This document shows, in pieces, positions 51,537 through 60,805 of a stretch of DNA of 64,000 nucleotides. The translations under genes were made by a program, and so were the position numbers. Each line of letters begins with the position of its first letter. Position 1 is the first letter of the stretch. Source of the DNA: DASRJW01 sp964567755 (lineage in GTDB: Bacteria > Krumholzibacteriota > Krumholzibacteriia > G020349025); NCBI GenBank assembly GCA_964567755.1, contig CAZMNW010000001.1, positions 186,001 through 250,000 of the forward strand, read 5' to 3'. The notes beneath the pieces are model-generated. The model searched no databases, was not told the DNA's origin, and worked only from the letters and a program-made list of their open reading frames with translations.

Positions 51537-54500
51537 TCATTCACGCACACCGCGTAGATCAGTGCGCAGCTTCCACAGCTTGTAGATCGCAGGATACACC
51601 AGAAGTTCGAGAAGGAACGAGGTCACCAGTCCCCCGATCATCGGGGCCGCGATGCGCTTCATGACATCGGCACCGGCCGACGTCGACCACATGATCGGCA
51701 GCAGTCCCATGAAGGCCGCCATCACCGTCATCATCTTGGGCCGGGCGCGCTTCACTGCCCCATGCAGGATGGCTTCGTCCAGCTCGGCCACGTTGCGCAG
51801 CAACCCGCGCCGCTTGGCATCCTCGTACGAGAGATCGAGGAACAGCAGCATGAACACGGCCGTTTCGGCGTCGAGACCGAGGAGCGCGATCATGCCCACC
51901 CAAGCAGCGATGGAAACGTTGTAATCCAGCAGTTTGAACAGCCAGATGGCGCCGATGGCCGAAAACGGCACGGCCAGCATGACCAGCAGCGCTTTGAATG
52001 TCGAGCGCGTGTTGGCGTAGAGGAGCACGAAGATGAGCGCGAGCGTGACGGGCACCACGACTTTCAGCCGCTGCCGCACGCGCTGCAGGTTCTCGTACTG
52101 GCCACTCCACAGCAACGAGGTACCCTGCGGCAGTGCCAGCTGGCTGCGCACGGCACGCTTGGCTTCTTCGACGTAGCCGCCGAGGTCGCGTCCGGTGATA
52201 TCGACGAAGACGTAGCCGGCGATGAAGCCGTTCTCGTCGCGCACCATCGCCGGCCCGTGCCGCAGCTGGATGTCGGCCAGTTGCTCGAGCGGCACTTGGG
52301 CGCCGGCGGGTGTTGCCACGAGCACGCGGCGCAGGCTCACGAGATCGTCGCGTAGCTCGCGCGGGTAGCGCACGTTGACGGGGTAGCGTTCGCGCCCCTC
52401 GATGGTGGTGGTGATGTTCTCGCCGCCGATGGCGCTGGCGATGACGCTGTGCAACGCGTCGATGGTCAGTCCGTGTCGCGCCAGCTGGTCGCGCCGCGGT
52501 TCGAAGTCCACGTAGTAACCGCCGGCGACGCGCTCGGCGTAGACGCTCCGCGTGCCGGGGATCTCGCGCAGGATCCCCTCCAGCTGCGTGCCGATGCGCT
52601 CGATCTCTTCTAGATCCTCGCCGAAGATCTTGATGCCGACCGGCGTGCGGACGCCCGTGGAGAGCATATCGATGCGGGCTTTGATGGGCATGGTCCAGGC
52701 GTTCGTGGTACCCGGAATGCGCAACGCCCGATCCATCTCGTTCACGAGATCTTCCACGGAGATGTGATTGGGCCAAAGCGGCTGCAGGAACGACTGCAGC
52801 CATCCCGGTGCCCAGGAGGAATACCAGCGCTCCCGCCCCCGCCATTGGTTCTCGGGCTTGAGCACCACCACGGTTTCCATCATCGAAAAGGGCGCCGGAT
52901 CGGTCGACGTATCGGCGCGGCCCGCTTTGCCGTGCACACGCTCCACCTCGGGAAAGGCGCGGAGCACACGATCCTGCGTTTCAAGCAGCTCTTGCGCTTG
53001 GGTCACCGAGATCCCGGGCAGCGTCGTCGGCATGTAGAGGAGCGTGCCCTCCTGGAGCGGCGGCATGAACTCTGATCCCAGCGTGAAGTACACTGGCACG
53101 CTGCCCGCCACCAAGAGCAACGCGCCGGCGATCACGCTGCGCGGGTGCCGCAGGACGAAGCGACAAGCCGGCCCATAGACCTTGAAAATGCTGCGGCTGA
53201 TCGGGTGCCGCTCCTCGGCGTGGTAGGTGCCGACGGCGCACTGTGTCGCGACTTTCGCCAGCCAGCGCGGCCGGAATGCGAATGGCTCCATGCGCGTGAA
53301 CAACATGCGCATGGCCGGGTCGAGCGTGATGGCGAGCAGCGCCGCGATCGCCATGGCCAAGTTCTTCGACAATGCCAGCGGCTTGAAGAGCCTGCCTTCC
53401 TGGTCCACCAAGGTGAACACGGGAATGAACGCCACCGCGATCACGAGCAGCGAGAAGAACACCGCGGGGCCCACTTCCTGCAGCGCCTCGAGACGCACGC
53501 GGTGGAAGTCCCCCTTGCGGCCTTCCGCTTGCCAGTGATGCAGCTTGTTGTAGGCGTTCTCCACCTCGACGATGGCGCCGTCCACCAGCACGCCGACAGA
53601 GATGGCGATGCCGGCGAGCGACATGATGTTCACCGTCACCCCCAGGTAGTACATGGGGATGAACGACAGCAGCACCGCGATCGGGATCGTGGCGATGGGC
53701 ACGACGGCCGACGGAATGTGCCAGAGGAAGAGCAGGATCACCGCGGAAACGATGATCATTTCCACCACCAGCTCGTGCTTCAACGTGTCCAGCGCGCGGT
53801 GGATGAGGTCGGCCCTGTCGTAGGTGGTGACAACGTCCACGCCTTCGGGAAGCGACGGCTCGAGATCGTGCAGCCTCTGCTTGACCCGATCGATGACGTT
53901 GAGGGCGTTCTCGCCGTGACGCATGACCACGATGCCACCCACGTGGTCGCCCAGGCCGTCCAGGTCGCCCACGCCGCGGCGGATCTCCGGGCCGAGCTGC
54001 ACGCTCGCCACGTCGCGCAGCAACACGGGCACACCGTCTGCGTTCACCTTGACGACGATCTGCTCGAAATCCCCGAGCGAGCGCGCGTAGCCCCGACCAC
54101 GCACCATGTACTCCGTGCCGCTCCACTCCAGCAACCGGCCGCCTACCTCGTTGTTCGAGGCGCGGATGACGTCGACCACATGATCCAGCGCGATGCCGTA
54201 TGCCGCGAGACGATTGGGGTCCACCTGGACCTGGTACTGCTTGACGAAGCCGCCGAAGGTGGCCACCTCGGCCACGCCCGGCACCGACTGCAAGGCGTAG
54301 CGCAACGTCCAGTCCTGGTACGAGCGCAGTGCGTCGAGGGAGTGCTTGCCAGCGCGATCCACGAGGGCGTACTGGAAGATCCAGCCCACGCCTGTGGCGT
54401 CGGGGCCGAGCTCGGTGCGCACGCCTTCGGGCAGACGCGGCTGGATCTTGGACAGATATTCCAGCACGCGCGAACGCGCCCAGTAGAGGTCGGTGCCATC

Positions 54501-54791
54501 GCGGAAGATGACGTAGACGAAGGAGAAGCCGAAGTCGGAGAAGCCGCGGATGGCCTTGACCTTCGGCGCCCCAAGCAACGCCGTGACGATGGGGTACGTC
54601 ACCTGGTCCTCGATAATGTCGGGCGAGCGGTCCCAGCGCGAGTAGATGATGACCTGCGTGTCCGAAAGATCCGGCAGCGCGTCGAGCCGGATCTCGCGCA
54701 GCAGGTGCACGGCCAGGGCTGAAAGCACTGCGACGACGAGCAGGACGAAGAAGCGCCGTTCCGCCGAGAACTGGATGATGCGGCGGATCAT
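51537..54791 (-). CDS. cusA: CusA/CzcA-type heavy-metal RND efflux pump
   Basis: This encodes 1084 residues with the inner-membrane RND layout: twelve transmembrane helices in two halves, each with a large periplasmic loop. Family features are GGFVKQYQVQVDPNRLAAYG, the transmembrane GVLVDGAIVEVENAYN and the heavy-metal subclass text YSRWDRSPDIIEDQVTYPI and RTPVGIKIFGEDL. It pumps monovalent or divalent metal (copper/silver or zinc/cobalt) to the outside with the adaptor and TolC protein. The ATG overlaps the adaptor stop by 4 bp. With copA divergent, copper/silver is the favoured substrate. Confidence 0.96.
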   Translation of the reverse strand: MIRRIIQFSAERRFFVLLVVAVLSALAVHLLREIRLDALPDLSDTQVIIYSRWDRSPDIIEDQVTYPIVTALLGAPKVKAIRGFSDFGFSFVYVIFRDGTDLYWARSRVLEYLSKIQPRLPEGVRTELGPDATGVGWIFQYALVDRAGKHSLDALRSYQDWTLRYALQSVPGVAEVATFGGFVKQYQVQVDPNRLAAYGIALDHVVDVIRASNNEVGGRLLEWSGTEYMVRGRGYARSLGDFEQIVVKVNADGVPVLLRDVASVQLGPEIRRGVGDLDGLGDHVGGIVVMRHGENALNVIDRVKQRLHDLEPSLPEGVDVVTTYDRADLIHRALDTLKHELVVEMIIVSAVILLFLWHIPSAVVPIATIPIAVLLSFIPMYYLGVTVNIMSLAGIAISVGVLVDGAIVEVENAYNKLHHWQAEGRKGDFHRVRLEALQEVGPAVFFSLLVIAVAFIPVFTLVDQEGRLFKPLALSKNLAMAIAALLAITLDPAMRMLFTRMEPFAFRPRWLAKVATQCAVGTYHAEERHPISRSIFKVYGPACRFVLRHPRSVIAGALLLVAGSVPVYFTLGSEFMPPLQEGTLLYMPTTLPGISVTQAQELLETQDRVLRAFPEVERVHGKAGRADTSTDPAPFSMMETVVVLKPENQWRGRERWYSSWAPGWLQSFLQPLWPNHISVEDLVNEMDRALRIPGTTNAWTMPIKARIDMLSTGVRTPVGIKIFGEDLEEIERIGTQLEGILREIPGTRSVYAERVAGGYYVDFEPRRDQLARHGLTIDALHSVIASAIGGENITTTIEGRERYPVNVRYPRELRDDLVSLRRVLVATPAGAQVPLEQLADIQLRHGPAMVRDENGFIAGYVFVDITGRDLGGYVEEAKRAVRSQLALPQGTSLLWSGQYENLQRVRQRLKVVVPVTLALIFVLLYANTRSTFKALLVMLAVPFSAIGAIWLFKLLDYNVSIAAWVGMIALLGLDAETAVFMLLFLDLSYEDAKRRGLLRNVAELDEAILHGAVKRARPKMMTVMAAFMGLLPIMWSTSAGADVMKRIAAPMIGGLVTSFLLELLVYPAIYKLWKLRTDLRGVRE

Positions 54792-56116
54792 GGCTCACCA
54801 CCGTGTTGGTGGTTGCCGCTCATGCCCGAGAGCGCGCCGCGCAATCGCGATTCCGAATCGAGGAGGAAGTTGGCGCGCACGACGACGTGCTCTCCTTCTT
54901 GGATGCCGGAAACGATCTCCACTCGGTCGGCGCTACGCTGGCCGACCTCCACCACGCGCGGCTCGAAATGGTTCGGCTGGGTCTCGACGAACACGACCTT
55001 GCGAACTCCGGAATCGAGCACGGCCGATGCGGGAACCGACACCGACGGCGCCGCATCGACCGCCAGCATCACGTCGACGTACATCGATGGCTTGAGGGCG
55101 AGATCGGCGTTGGGGACATCGAAGCGCACCTTCAGGGTGCGCGTCGTCGGCTCCAGGTAGGGATAGACGTACGTGACGTGCGCTGCGAGCGTGCGCCCGC
55201 GTGCAAAGGGGAGCGACAACGTCGCCGGCTGGCCCGTATGCACCAGCCGCGCTTCGTTCTCGTAGAAGTCGGCTTCGACCCACACACGCGACAGGTCGGT
55301 GACCGTGAAGAGCTCGGCTCCCGGTGTCACGTGCTGACCTTCGCGCACTTCCTTGCCGGTCACGTACCCCGATACCAACGCCTCCATCGTGACGTGCGGA
55401 TGCGCTGTGCCGCGGCGCTCGAGCTCGAGGATGAAGCTCTCGGGCACCTCGTAGAGCTCGAGACGCCGGCGTGCGGCGAGCTTCAAGTCTGCTGCGCCTT
55501 GCTGCACCTCGGGGATGGACGAGGCGGCGAAACGTGCCGCGGCTTCGCGCGCCTGCAGGTACTCCTCCTGTGTCGCCAACAGTTCGGGGGAATAGATATC
55601 GAGAACCGGCTCGCCCTTGCGCACGAACTGGCCGGTCGATGCCACGTACAGCTTCTCGACGTAGCCATCGATGCGCGTATGGATGTGACGCACACGCGTC
55701 TCGTCCGGGACCACGGTGCCGACGGTGCGGACGCTGCGCGCCACCGTGTCGCGCGTTGCCACCGCGGTCTGGATCCCCGCCAGCTGCCGCCCTTGCGCGT
55801 CCATCGTCACAGCCGCCATGCCCGGAACCGCCGAGGACTGCATCGAATCGGCCGAGTCCGCTGGCCCGACGTGGCCTGCGTGCATCTGCTCTGCGCTTTT
55901 CTTCGCCGCCTCGACGGGAACGAGTCTCATGTTGCAGATTGGACAATCCCCCTGCCGGTCGGACACGTACGTGGGATGCATCGGACAGTAGTACTCCGAC
56001 GCGGCAGATTCCTTCTTCGCGCAACCCGCGAACACGACCGATGCGCCGAGGACGAACAGCGCGATCAGAACGAGCGCGCGGGTCGCCCGGCGCGAACGGA
56101 ACTTGATGAGCTTCAT
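54788..56116 (-). CDS. cusB: CusB-type periplasmic adaptor with heavy-metal-binding domain
   Basis: This encodes 442 residues from the ATG at 56116. The lipobox is VFAGC (Cys32). Directly after it is the heavy-metal-binding domain YYCPMHPTYVSD with CPICNM (about 42-66), which is typical of CusB from copper or silver systems. The HlyD-type barrel-sandwich hybrid follows (RVRHIHTRIDGYVEKLYV to LVSGYVTGKEVREGQHV), then the beta-barrel and membrane-proximal domains. GAGGAGGAACG gives the ribosome site. It links the RND pump to the TolC channel. Its start codon overlaps the TolC stop by 1 bp, and it overlaps cusA by 4 bp. Confidence 0.95.
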   Translation of the reverse strand: MKLIKFRSRRATRALVLIALFVLGASVVFAGCAKKESAASEYYCPMHPTYVSDRQGDCPICNMRLVPVEAAKKSAEQMHAGHVGPADSADSMQSSAVPGMAAVTMDAQGRQLAGIQTAVATRDTVARSVRTVGTVVPDETRVRHIHTRIDGYVEKLYVASTGQFVRKGEPVLDIYSPELLATQEEYLQAREAAARFAASSIPEVQQGAADLKLAARRRLELYEVPESFILELERRGTAHPHVTMEALVSGYVTGKEVREGQHVTPGAELFTVTDLSRVWVEADFYENEARLVHTGQPATLSLPFARGRTLAAHVTYVYPYLEPTTRTLKVRFDVPNADLALKPSMYVDVMLAVDAAPSVSVPASAVLDSGVRKVVFVETQPNHFEPRVVEVGQRSADRVEIVSGIQEGEHVVVRANFLLDSESRLRGALSGMSGNHQHGGEP

Positions 56117-57378
56117 CACCGTTCCTCCTCTGCCGCTGCGGCCGGCATTGCGACGAGCGCATCGATTTCGGCCCAGGTGGAAAAATGCTCGGCTTCGCGA
56201 TTCGCCAGCTGCATGCGCGATTCGAGCCACATGGAGAAGCTCTCGATCACGGCAGAGAAGTCGCCGCGACCGGCAAGATATGACGTGCGCGTCGCATCCA
56301 GTACCGTACCGGATTGTGGGAGGATCGCCTCTCGATACAATTGCAATTGCGCTTCGGATCGCGTCCAGGCGGCCGCAAGACGCGCCACCTCGGCGCGGGT
56401 CATGGCCTCGGCGTCGCGCTGCTCGGCACGCGCCATTTCGAGCTCCTGCTCTGCCGCGCGCAGCAGCGGTTGTGTGCGGCGGCCACGCCAGAACGGCAGC
56501 TCCGTCCCAATGCGGAAGGTGGCCAAGTGATCGAGCTCGCCGCGGTAGGAGTATCCGGCGCCGACGAAGAAATCGGGCGGTTGCTCCTTGCGTGCCGCGT
56601 GCATGCGTTCGGCGGCCGCGGACACTGCCGCCGTGCTCGTGCGGACGAGCGGCGCCGCGCGCAGCGCCAGCGTGTCCCAACCGGCGCTTGGCGGCACCGG
56701 CTCCGGCAAGCTCGCCACTTTCCCCAAGGGCGCATCGCCGGGCTCGTCGAGGTAGCGATTCAACGATGCGAGCAACGCCGCGCGGTCAGCCACCAGGTCG
56801 TCGCGTCGCTCGCGCAGCCGTGACCGTTCGAGCTGCGTCTTCACCGCATCGGCCAGGTCGGCTTGGCCGGTGCCGTAACGAGTCGAAACGGTGGCTTCGA
56901 GCATGGCGAGGAGTTCCGCCGCCGCGTCCAGCGATTCACCGGCCCGGTCGACGGCATAGAGTCGCGCATAGAGACGGCGCACGTCGAGCACGATTTGTCG
57001 CTCCATTGCAGCCCGCTCGTGCGTGCGTTGTGTCGCCAGCGCCTGAGCCGCGGCACGACGCGCACCGCGTTTGCCGAAGAACGGCAGTGGCTGGAGAAGC
57101 TCGATGCCGATCATCGACATGTCTTCCTCGCCCACCGTGTAGTTGGGAAAGTCGATGTCTTGATACGAAACCTCGAGCATGGGATCGGGGAGCACGCCCG
57201 CCGGTCCCACTTCCTCCTGCGCTGCGGCCGCCCGCAACCGCATCGCCAAGAGTGCTGGTGCGCGTTCACGGGCGCGGGCGACGAGCTCGTCCACGGGCGG
57301 AGCATCGTCCGCATGCGCGAGGCTTGCCACCACCCCGCACCACATCGCGAGCACGAGCCTCATCGCCGAATGTCTCAC
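56116..57378 (-). CDS. TolC family outer-membrane efflux protein
   Basis: This encodes 420 residues, chosen to start at the GTG at 57378 because AGGAGGAAGCC lies immediately before it and a signal peptide (ending ASLAHAD) follows; a leftward ATG at 57420 lacks both. It has the OEP fold: repeated helical hairpin regions, PDPMLEVSYQD, LQPLPFFGKRGAR, the second repeat FRIGTELPFWRGRRTQPLL and a final EHFSTWAEIDALV. As first gene of cusCBA-like order it forms the outer channel of the efflux pump. Confidence 0.9.
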   Translation of the reverse strand: MRHSAMRLVLAMWCGVVASLAHADDAPPVDELVARARERAPALLAMRLRAAAAQEEVGPAGVLPDPMLEVSYQDIDFPNYTVGEEDMSMIGIELLQPLPFFGKRGARRAAAQALATQRTHERAAMERQIVLDVRRLYARLYAVDRAGESLDAAAELLAMLEATVSTRYGTGQADLADAVKTQLERSRLRERRDDLVADRAALLASLNRYLDEPGDAPLGKVASLPEPVPPSAGWDTLALRAAPLVRTSTAAVSAAAERMHAARKEQPPDFFVGAGYSYRGELDHLATFRIGTELPFWRGRRTQPLLRAAEQELEMARAEQRDAEAMTRAEVARLAAAWTRSEAQLQLYREAILPQSGTVLDATRTSYLAGRGDFSAVIESFSMWLESRMQLANREAEHFSTWAEIDALVAMPAAAAEEER

Positions 57379-57508
57379 GGCTTCCTCCTGCTTTGTCGAA
57401 TCGACTGCGCCGCCAAGCACGCGATGCGCGGTGGCGAATGCCGGCGCCCGCGACGCGTCAATGGCCGCACCAAGATCTTTCGGTGCTTTTTGAATGGCGA
57501 TGTGTCGA

Positions 57509-57874
57509 TCAGACTTGCAGGATATGCAAGCGTGTCAGAAGTTCTTCGGGGTGCGCTTCGAGTGCGTGCGTGTCATGCGCCACGGCAGAAAACCCGACCG
57601 CTCGTGGGTTGCACCATGGCACGACCGTCGAGACCGCCGCCTGATGGTTGCAAGCCACGCTCGTCCCCGGGATTGCGACCGGAGTTGCCGTGGGCGTTTC
57701 CGGAGCCGTTGGCGCAGCCTGGCAAAAGCAACCCGCGGGATCTGGGCAGCAGGAGCAAGCGTGTGACGGAGCCGTGCGGATGCCATCGCCACAACTGGAC
57801 GGACTGGCCTCAAGACCGGCGAACGGAAGCGCCAAGAGCATGAGGCTGAGGCAGATGCGAACGCAACGAGACAT
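57509..57874 (-). CDS. Small cysteine-rich secreted protein at the head of the efflux operon
   Basis: This encodes 121 residues starting at the ATG at 57874 (the frame extends 63 bp further without coding character). After a signal peptide ending GLEAS the mature part has HACSCCPDPAGCFC and further Cys in TSVACNHQ and PWCNP, ten cysteines in all. Such short Cys-rich proteins are common beside CusCBA-type operons and may bind copper in the periplasm; the role is an inference. It lies 130 bp before the TolC gene and is divergent from copA. The last 30 residues (DTHALEAHPEELLTRLH) contain no Cys. Confidence 0.65.
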   Translation of the reverse strand: MSRCVRICLSLMLLALPFAGLEASPSSCGDGIRTAPSHACSCCPDPAGCFCQAAPTAPETPTATPVAIPGTSVACNHQAAVSTVVPWCNPRAVGFSAVAHDTHALEAHPEELLTRLHILQV

Positions 57875-58116
57875 CGAACACTTCCGGTTGAACCCCGTCC
57901 ACACCAGAGGATGCGGCTGTGGCGCTCTTTCTGTCAACCACGCCGCCGCCCGAAAGATTCCACGACCCAGCGGGGGCAGGCCAGGGAACCCTGGCAGTTT
58001 GCAGGCCAGACTTGATCTCCTGACACCAAGGCTGCGAAGTTCTCCAGAGTTCCAATAGTATCGTCGTGGTGCGCCGCTGGCTGAGGAGGGCGCGTGTCGA
58101 AGAGGTCGGACTTATC
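57875..58116. promoter_or_regulatory. Shared divergent promoter region of the copper-efflux genes, with a palindrome
   Basis: The 240 bp between the Cys-rich gene and copA must contain promoters for both directions. At 57980-57995 is a perfect 16-bp palindrome, GCCAGGG-AA-CCCTGGC, a candidate operator for a copper-responsive regulator. It is not a canonical CueR or CsoR site. No regulator gene of the MerR, CsoR or CopY kind lies in the window. A leader open frame runs into copA from 58066 with GTG GTG codons but a weak ribosome site. Confidence 0.5.
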
Positions 58117-60459
58117 GTGGCGAACACGAACGTGACACGAGACCCCGTCTGCGGCATGGAGGTGGATCCCGCCGCCGGGAAACCTTCCATGCAGATGGAC
58201 GACAGCACCTATTGGTTCTGCTGCGTGGGCTGCCTCGATCGCTTCAAGACCGAGCCGCAAAGGTATCTGTCGACGGCCGGTCCCCGATCCGCACGAACGC
58301 CCGAGAGCGCCGGTCACGACGCAGCAGCCGATGCGAGCGTCCGGCACGCCACGAAAACTCGCTATGTCTGCCCAATGCATCCTCGTGTGGAGCAAGACGA
58401 GCCGGGTTCCTGTCCAATCTGCGGCATGGCGCTCGAACTGCGCGACGTGACCACAGACGCACCGAATCCCGAGCTTGCGGACATGAGCCGGCGTTTCTGG
58501 GTGAGCGCTGCGCTCACGTTGCCACTCGTGGCGCTCACCATGGCGCCGCATCTTCTAAGCCACCGTTTCGCGGACGTGCTGACTGCACGCCCCTTCGCCT
58601 GGCTCCAGCTCGCGCTTGCGACGCCGGTCGTTCTCTGGGGTGGGCAGCCTTTCTTCGCGCGGGCTTGGTCCTCCATCGTGCATCGCAGTCTCAACATGTT
58701 CACGCTCATCGCTCTCGGCACGGGGACGGCGTGGATCTACAGCGCCGTCGCCACGTTCCTGCCGAGCGTCTTCCCCGCATCGTATCGCGGCGCACAAGGC
58801 CAGGTGGACGTGTACTTCGAAGCGGCGGCGATGATCACCATCCTCGTTCTCCTCGGACAGGTGCTCGAGCTGCGGGCACGCCGTCGCACGGGGGACGCCA
58901 TCCGGGCTTTGTTGCGCTTGGCGCCGCAGACGGCGCTGCGCTTCGATGACAGCGGCGAAACGGAAATCCCCTTGGGCAGCGTGCGCCCCGGCGACCGCTT
59001 GCGTGTGCGGCCCGGGGACCGCGTGCCCGTCGATGGCGTCGTCATCGACGGACGAAGCGACGTCGACGAATCGATGCTGACGGGCGAGCCGATGCCGGTG
59101 ATCAAACGTGGCGGCGATCGTGTCGTCGGTGGTGCCGTGAACGGGACCGGCAGTTTCGTCATGCAGGCGGAACACGTTGGCACTGACACCCTGCTCGCGC
59201 GCATCGTGCAGCTCGTCGGCGAAGCCCAGCGCAGCCGCGCGCCCATCCAGCGCCTCGCCGATTCCGTGTCGGCGATCTTCGTGCCGGCCGTGCTCGGAAC
59301 CGCAGCCCTTACCTTCGTCGTGTGGTTTCTCGTCGGCCCCGAGCCGCGCTTCGCCCACGCCCTGGTCAACATGGTGACGGTCCTCATCATCGCCTGCCCG
59401 TGTGCGCTGGGGCTTGCGACCCCGATGTCGATCATGGTCGGCATGGGACGAGCCGCACATTCTGGCGTTCTCTTTCGCGATGCCGCAGCGCTCGAAACCC
59501 TGCAGACGGTCGACACTCTCGTCGTCGACAAAACGGGGACGCTGACCGAAGGCAAGCCACGTTTGCAAGCGGTGCAGGCGTTTGGACAATGGCAAGAGTC
59601 CGAAGTTCTGCGCGTCGCCGCGAGCCTCGAAACTGCGAGCGAACATCCGCTCGCCCGCGCCATCGTGGTCGAGGCACGGGAACGAGGCCTGCCATTCGCT
59701 CCGGTGCAGGACTTCGAATCGCAGACAGGCCTGGGTGTCACGGGTCGCGTCGAAGGCCATCGCGTTGCCGTCGGCAACGAGCGCCTTCTCTCACCGCAAA
59801 CGGCGAGCGCGAAAAGCAGCGCCTTCGAGGCCATGCGGCAAGATGGATCCACCGTCGTGTTCGTAAGTGTGGATGGCGAGCCCGCGGGTGCCCTCGCGAT
59901 TGGAGATGTCATCAAGGAGTCGGCGCGGGCCGCAATCGCAGAGTTGCGTCGCGAGGGTCTGCGCATCGTGATGCTGACGGGCGATGGCCGCGTCAATGCC
60001 CTGGCCGTGGCTCACGAGCTCGGGATCGAAGAAGTGCGCGCGGAAATCCTTCCGCAGGAGAAAGCTCGCTTCGTGCAGCAACTTCAAGAGCAGGGACGAC
60101 GTGTGGCGATGGCTGGCGACGGCGTGAACGACGCCCCGGCGCTGGCGCAAGCGCATGTCGGCATCGCCATGAGCACCGGCACGGACGTCGCGCTCGAAAC
60201 CGCCGGCATCACCTTGCTGCACGGCGACCTTCGCGGCATCCTGCGCGCCCGCCACGCGAGCCGCGCCACCATGCGCAACATCCGCCAGAATCTCTTTTTC
60301 GCCTTCGCTTACAACACCCTCGGCGTGCCCATCGCAGCCGGCATTCTCTATCCTGCGTTCGGCTTGTTGCTCGGCCCGGTGTTCGCGAGCGCTGCTATGA
60401 GTCTCAGCTCCGTCTCGGTGATCGCGAATGCCCTGCGGCTGCGCCGGCTGCGCCTGTGA
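58117..60459 (+). CDS. copA: Copper-exporting P-type ATPase (P1B) with YHS and HMBD domains
   Basis: This encodes 780 residues with the GTG start at 58117 (an in-frame GTG at 58066 is less likely). An N-terminal YHS domain (DPVCGMEVD to FCCVGCLDRF) and a heavy-metal-binding domain (YVCPMHPRVEQDE and CPICGM, about 83-105) replace the usual HMA domains. The pump has eight transmembrane helices, the transport motif ACPCALGL (CPC about 427-429), the phosphorylated Asp in DKTGT (about 471), SEHPLA and MAGDGVND. This is the CopA/CopB-like type that exports copper or silver. It is divergent from the Cys-rich and Cus genes. Confidence 0.95.
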   Translation: MANTNVTRDPVCGMEVDPAAGKPSMQMDDSTYWFCCVGCLDRFKTEPQRYLSTAGPRSARTPESAGHDAAADASVRHATKTRYVCPMHPRVEQDEPGSCPICGMALELRDVTTDAPNPELADMSRRFWVSAALTLPLVALTMAPHLLSHRFADVLTARPFAWLQLALATPVVLWGGQPFFARAWSSIVHRSLNMFTLIALGTGTAWIYSAVATFLPSVFPASYRGAQGQVDVYFEAAAMITILVLLGQVLELRARRRTGDAIRALLRLAPQTALRFDDSGETEIPLGSVRPGDRLRVRPGDRVPVDGVVIDGRSDVDESMLTGEPMPVIKRGGDRVVGGAVNGTGSFVMQAEHVGTDTLLARIVQLVGEAQRSRAPIQRLADSVSAIFVPAVLGTAALTFVVWFLVGPEPRFAHALVNMVTVLIIACPCALGLATPMSIMVGMGRAAHSGVLFRDAAALETLQTVDTLVVDKTGTLTEGKPRLQAVQAFGQWQESEVLRVAASLETASEHPLARAIVVEARERGLPFAPVQDFESQTGLGVTGRVEGHRVAVGNERLLSPQTASAKSSAFEAMRQDGSTVVFVSVDGEPAGALAIGDVIKESARAAIAELRREGLRIVMLTGDGRVNALAVAHELGIEEVRAEILPQEKARFVQQLQEQGRRVAMAGDGVNDAPALAQAHVGIAMSTGTDVALETAGITLLHGDLRGILRARHASRATMRNIRQNLFFAFAYNTLGVPIAAGILYPAFGLLLGPVFASAAMSLSSVSVIANALRLRRLRL

Positions 60460-60490
60460 ACCAACCCTTCCAGATCCGGGCCGACCGGCT

Positions 60491-60574
60491 CTCGGTCGCT
60501 CTTGCCTGAGCGCGTGGCGCGGGACTACAACGACTTCCAGCGCTACTACTTCCACCACAACGCTGATCCCGAGG
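60491..60574 (+). pseudogene. Short remnant of an AftB-like glycosyltransferase tail
   Basis: The plus-strand frame reads LLPERVARDYNDFQRYYFHHNADPE at 60500-60574 (quoted as LPERVARDYNDF and YYFHHNADPE). The same pattern, RRLLDDYYQFQLFYFGHNNDPE, forms the C-terminal region of the intact membrane glycosyltransferase at 28275-30044. There is no upstream coding sequence in frame and no start. It is 32 bp after copA and is probably what remains of a second gene of that family. The match is short but dense. Confidence 0.5.
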
Positions 60575-60805
60575 GATCTGCCCGGCGGCCTCTGAGCTGC
60601 GACATGTTTGTTCGAATCGACGTTGCACCGCATCTCCTGCGGTCGTGCTCTACGTAGAATCACGGATGGAGTCACTTGTGCAGGCGTATGCGTGGCCTTG
60701 TCGCGAGTACGCAAGAAAAAGATTGTTCGCTGCTGACCCTGGCTCCGTTATCATGTACGGATATAAGACAATGACGGCAACAACACACGAGGAGCTGGAG
60801 CGAAC

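Noticed and set aside
52981..54801. 606-residue minus-strand frame
   Set aside because: Shadow frame of cusA on the same strand without motifs.
54803..56530. 575-residue plus-strand frame
   Set aside because: Antisense of the adaptor and TolC genes.
60721..60755. TTGTTC and TATCAT as promoter boxes before the 60.8-kb remnant
   Set aside because: Spacing of 20 bp is too long and the downstream gene is broken.
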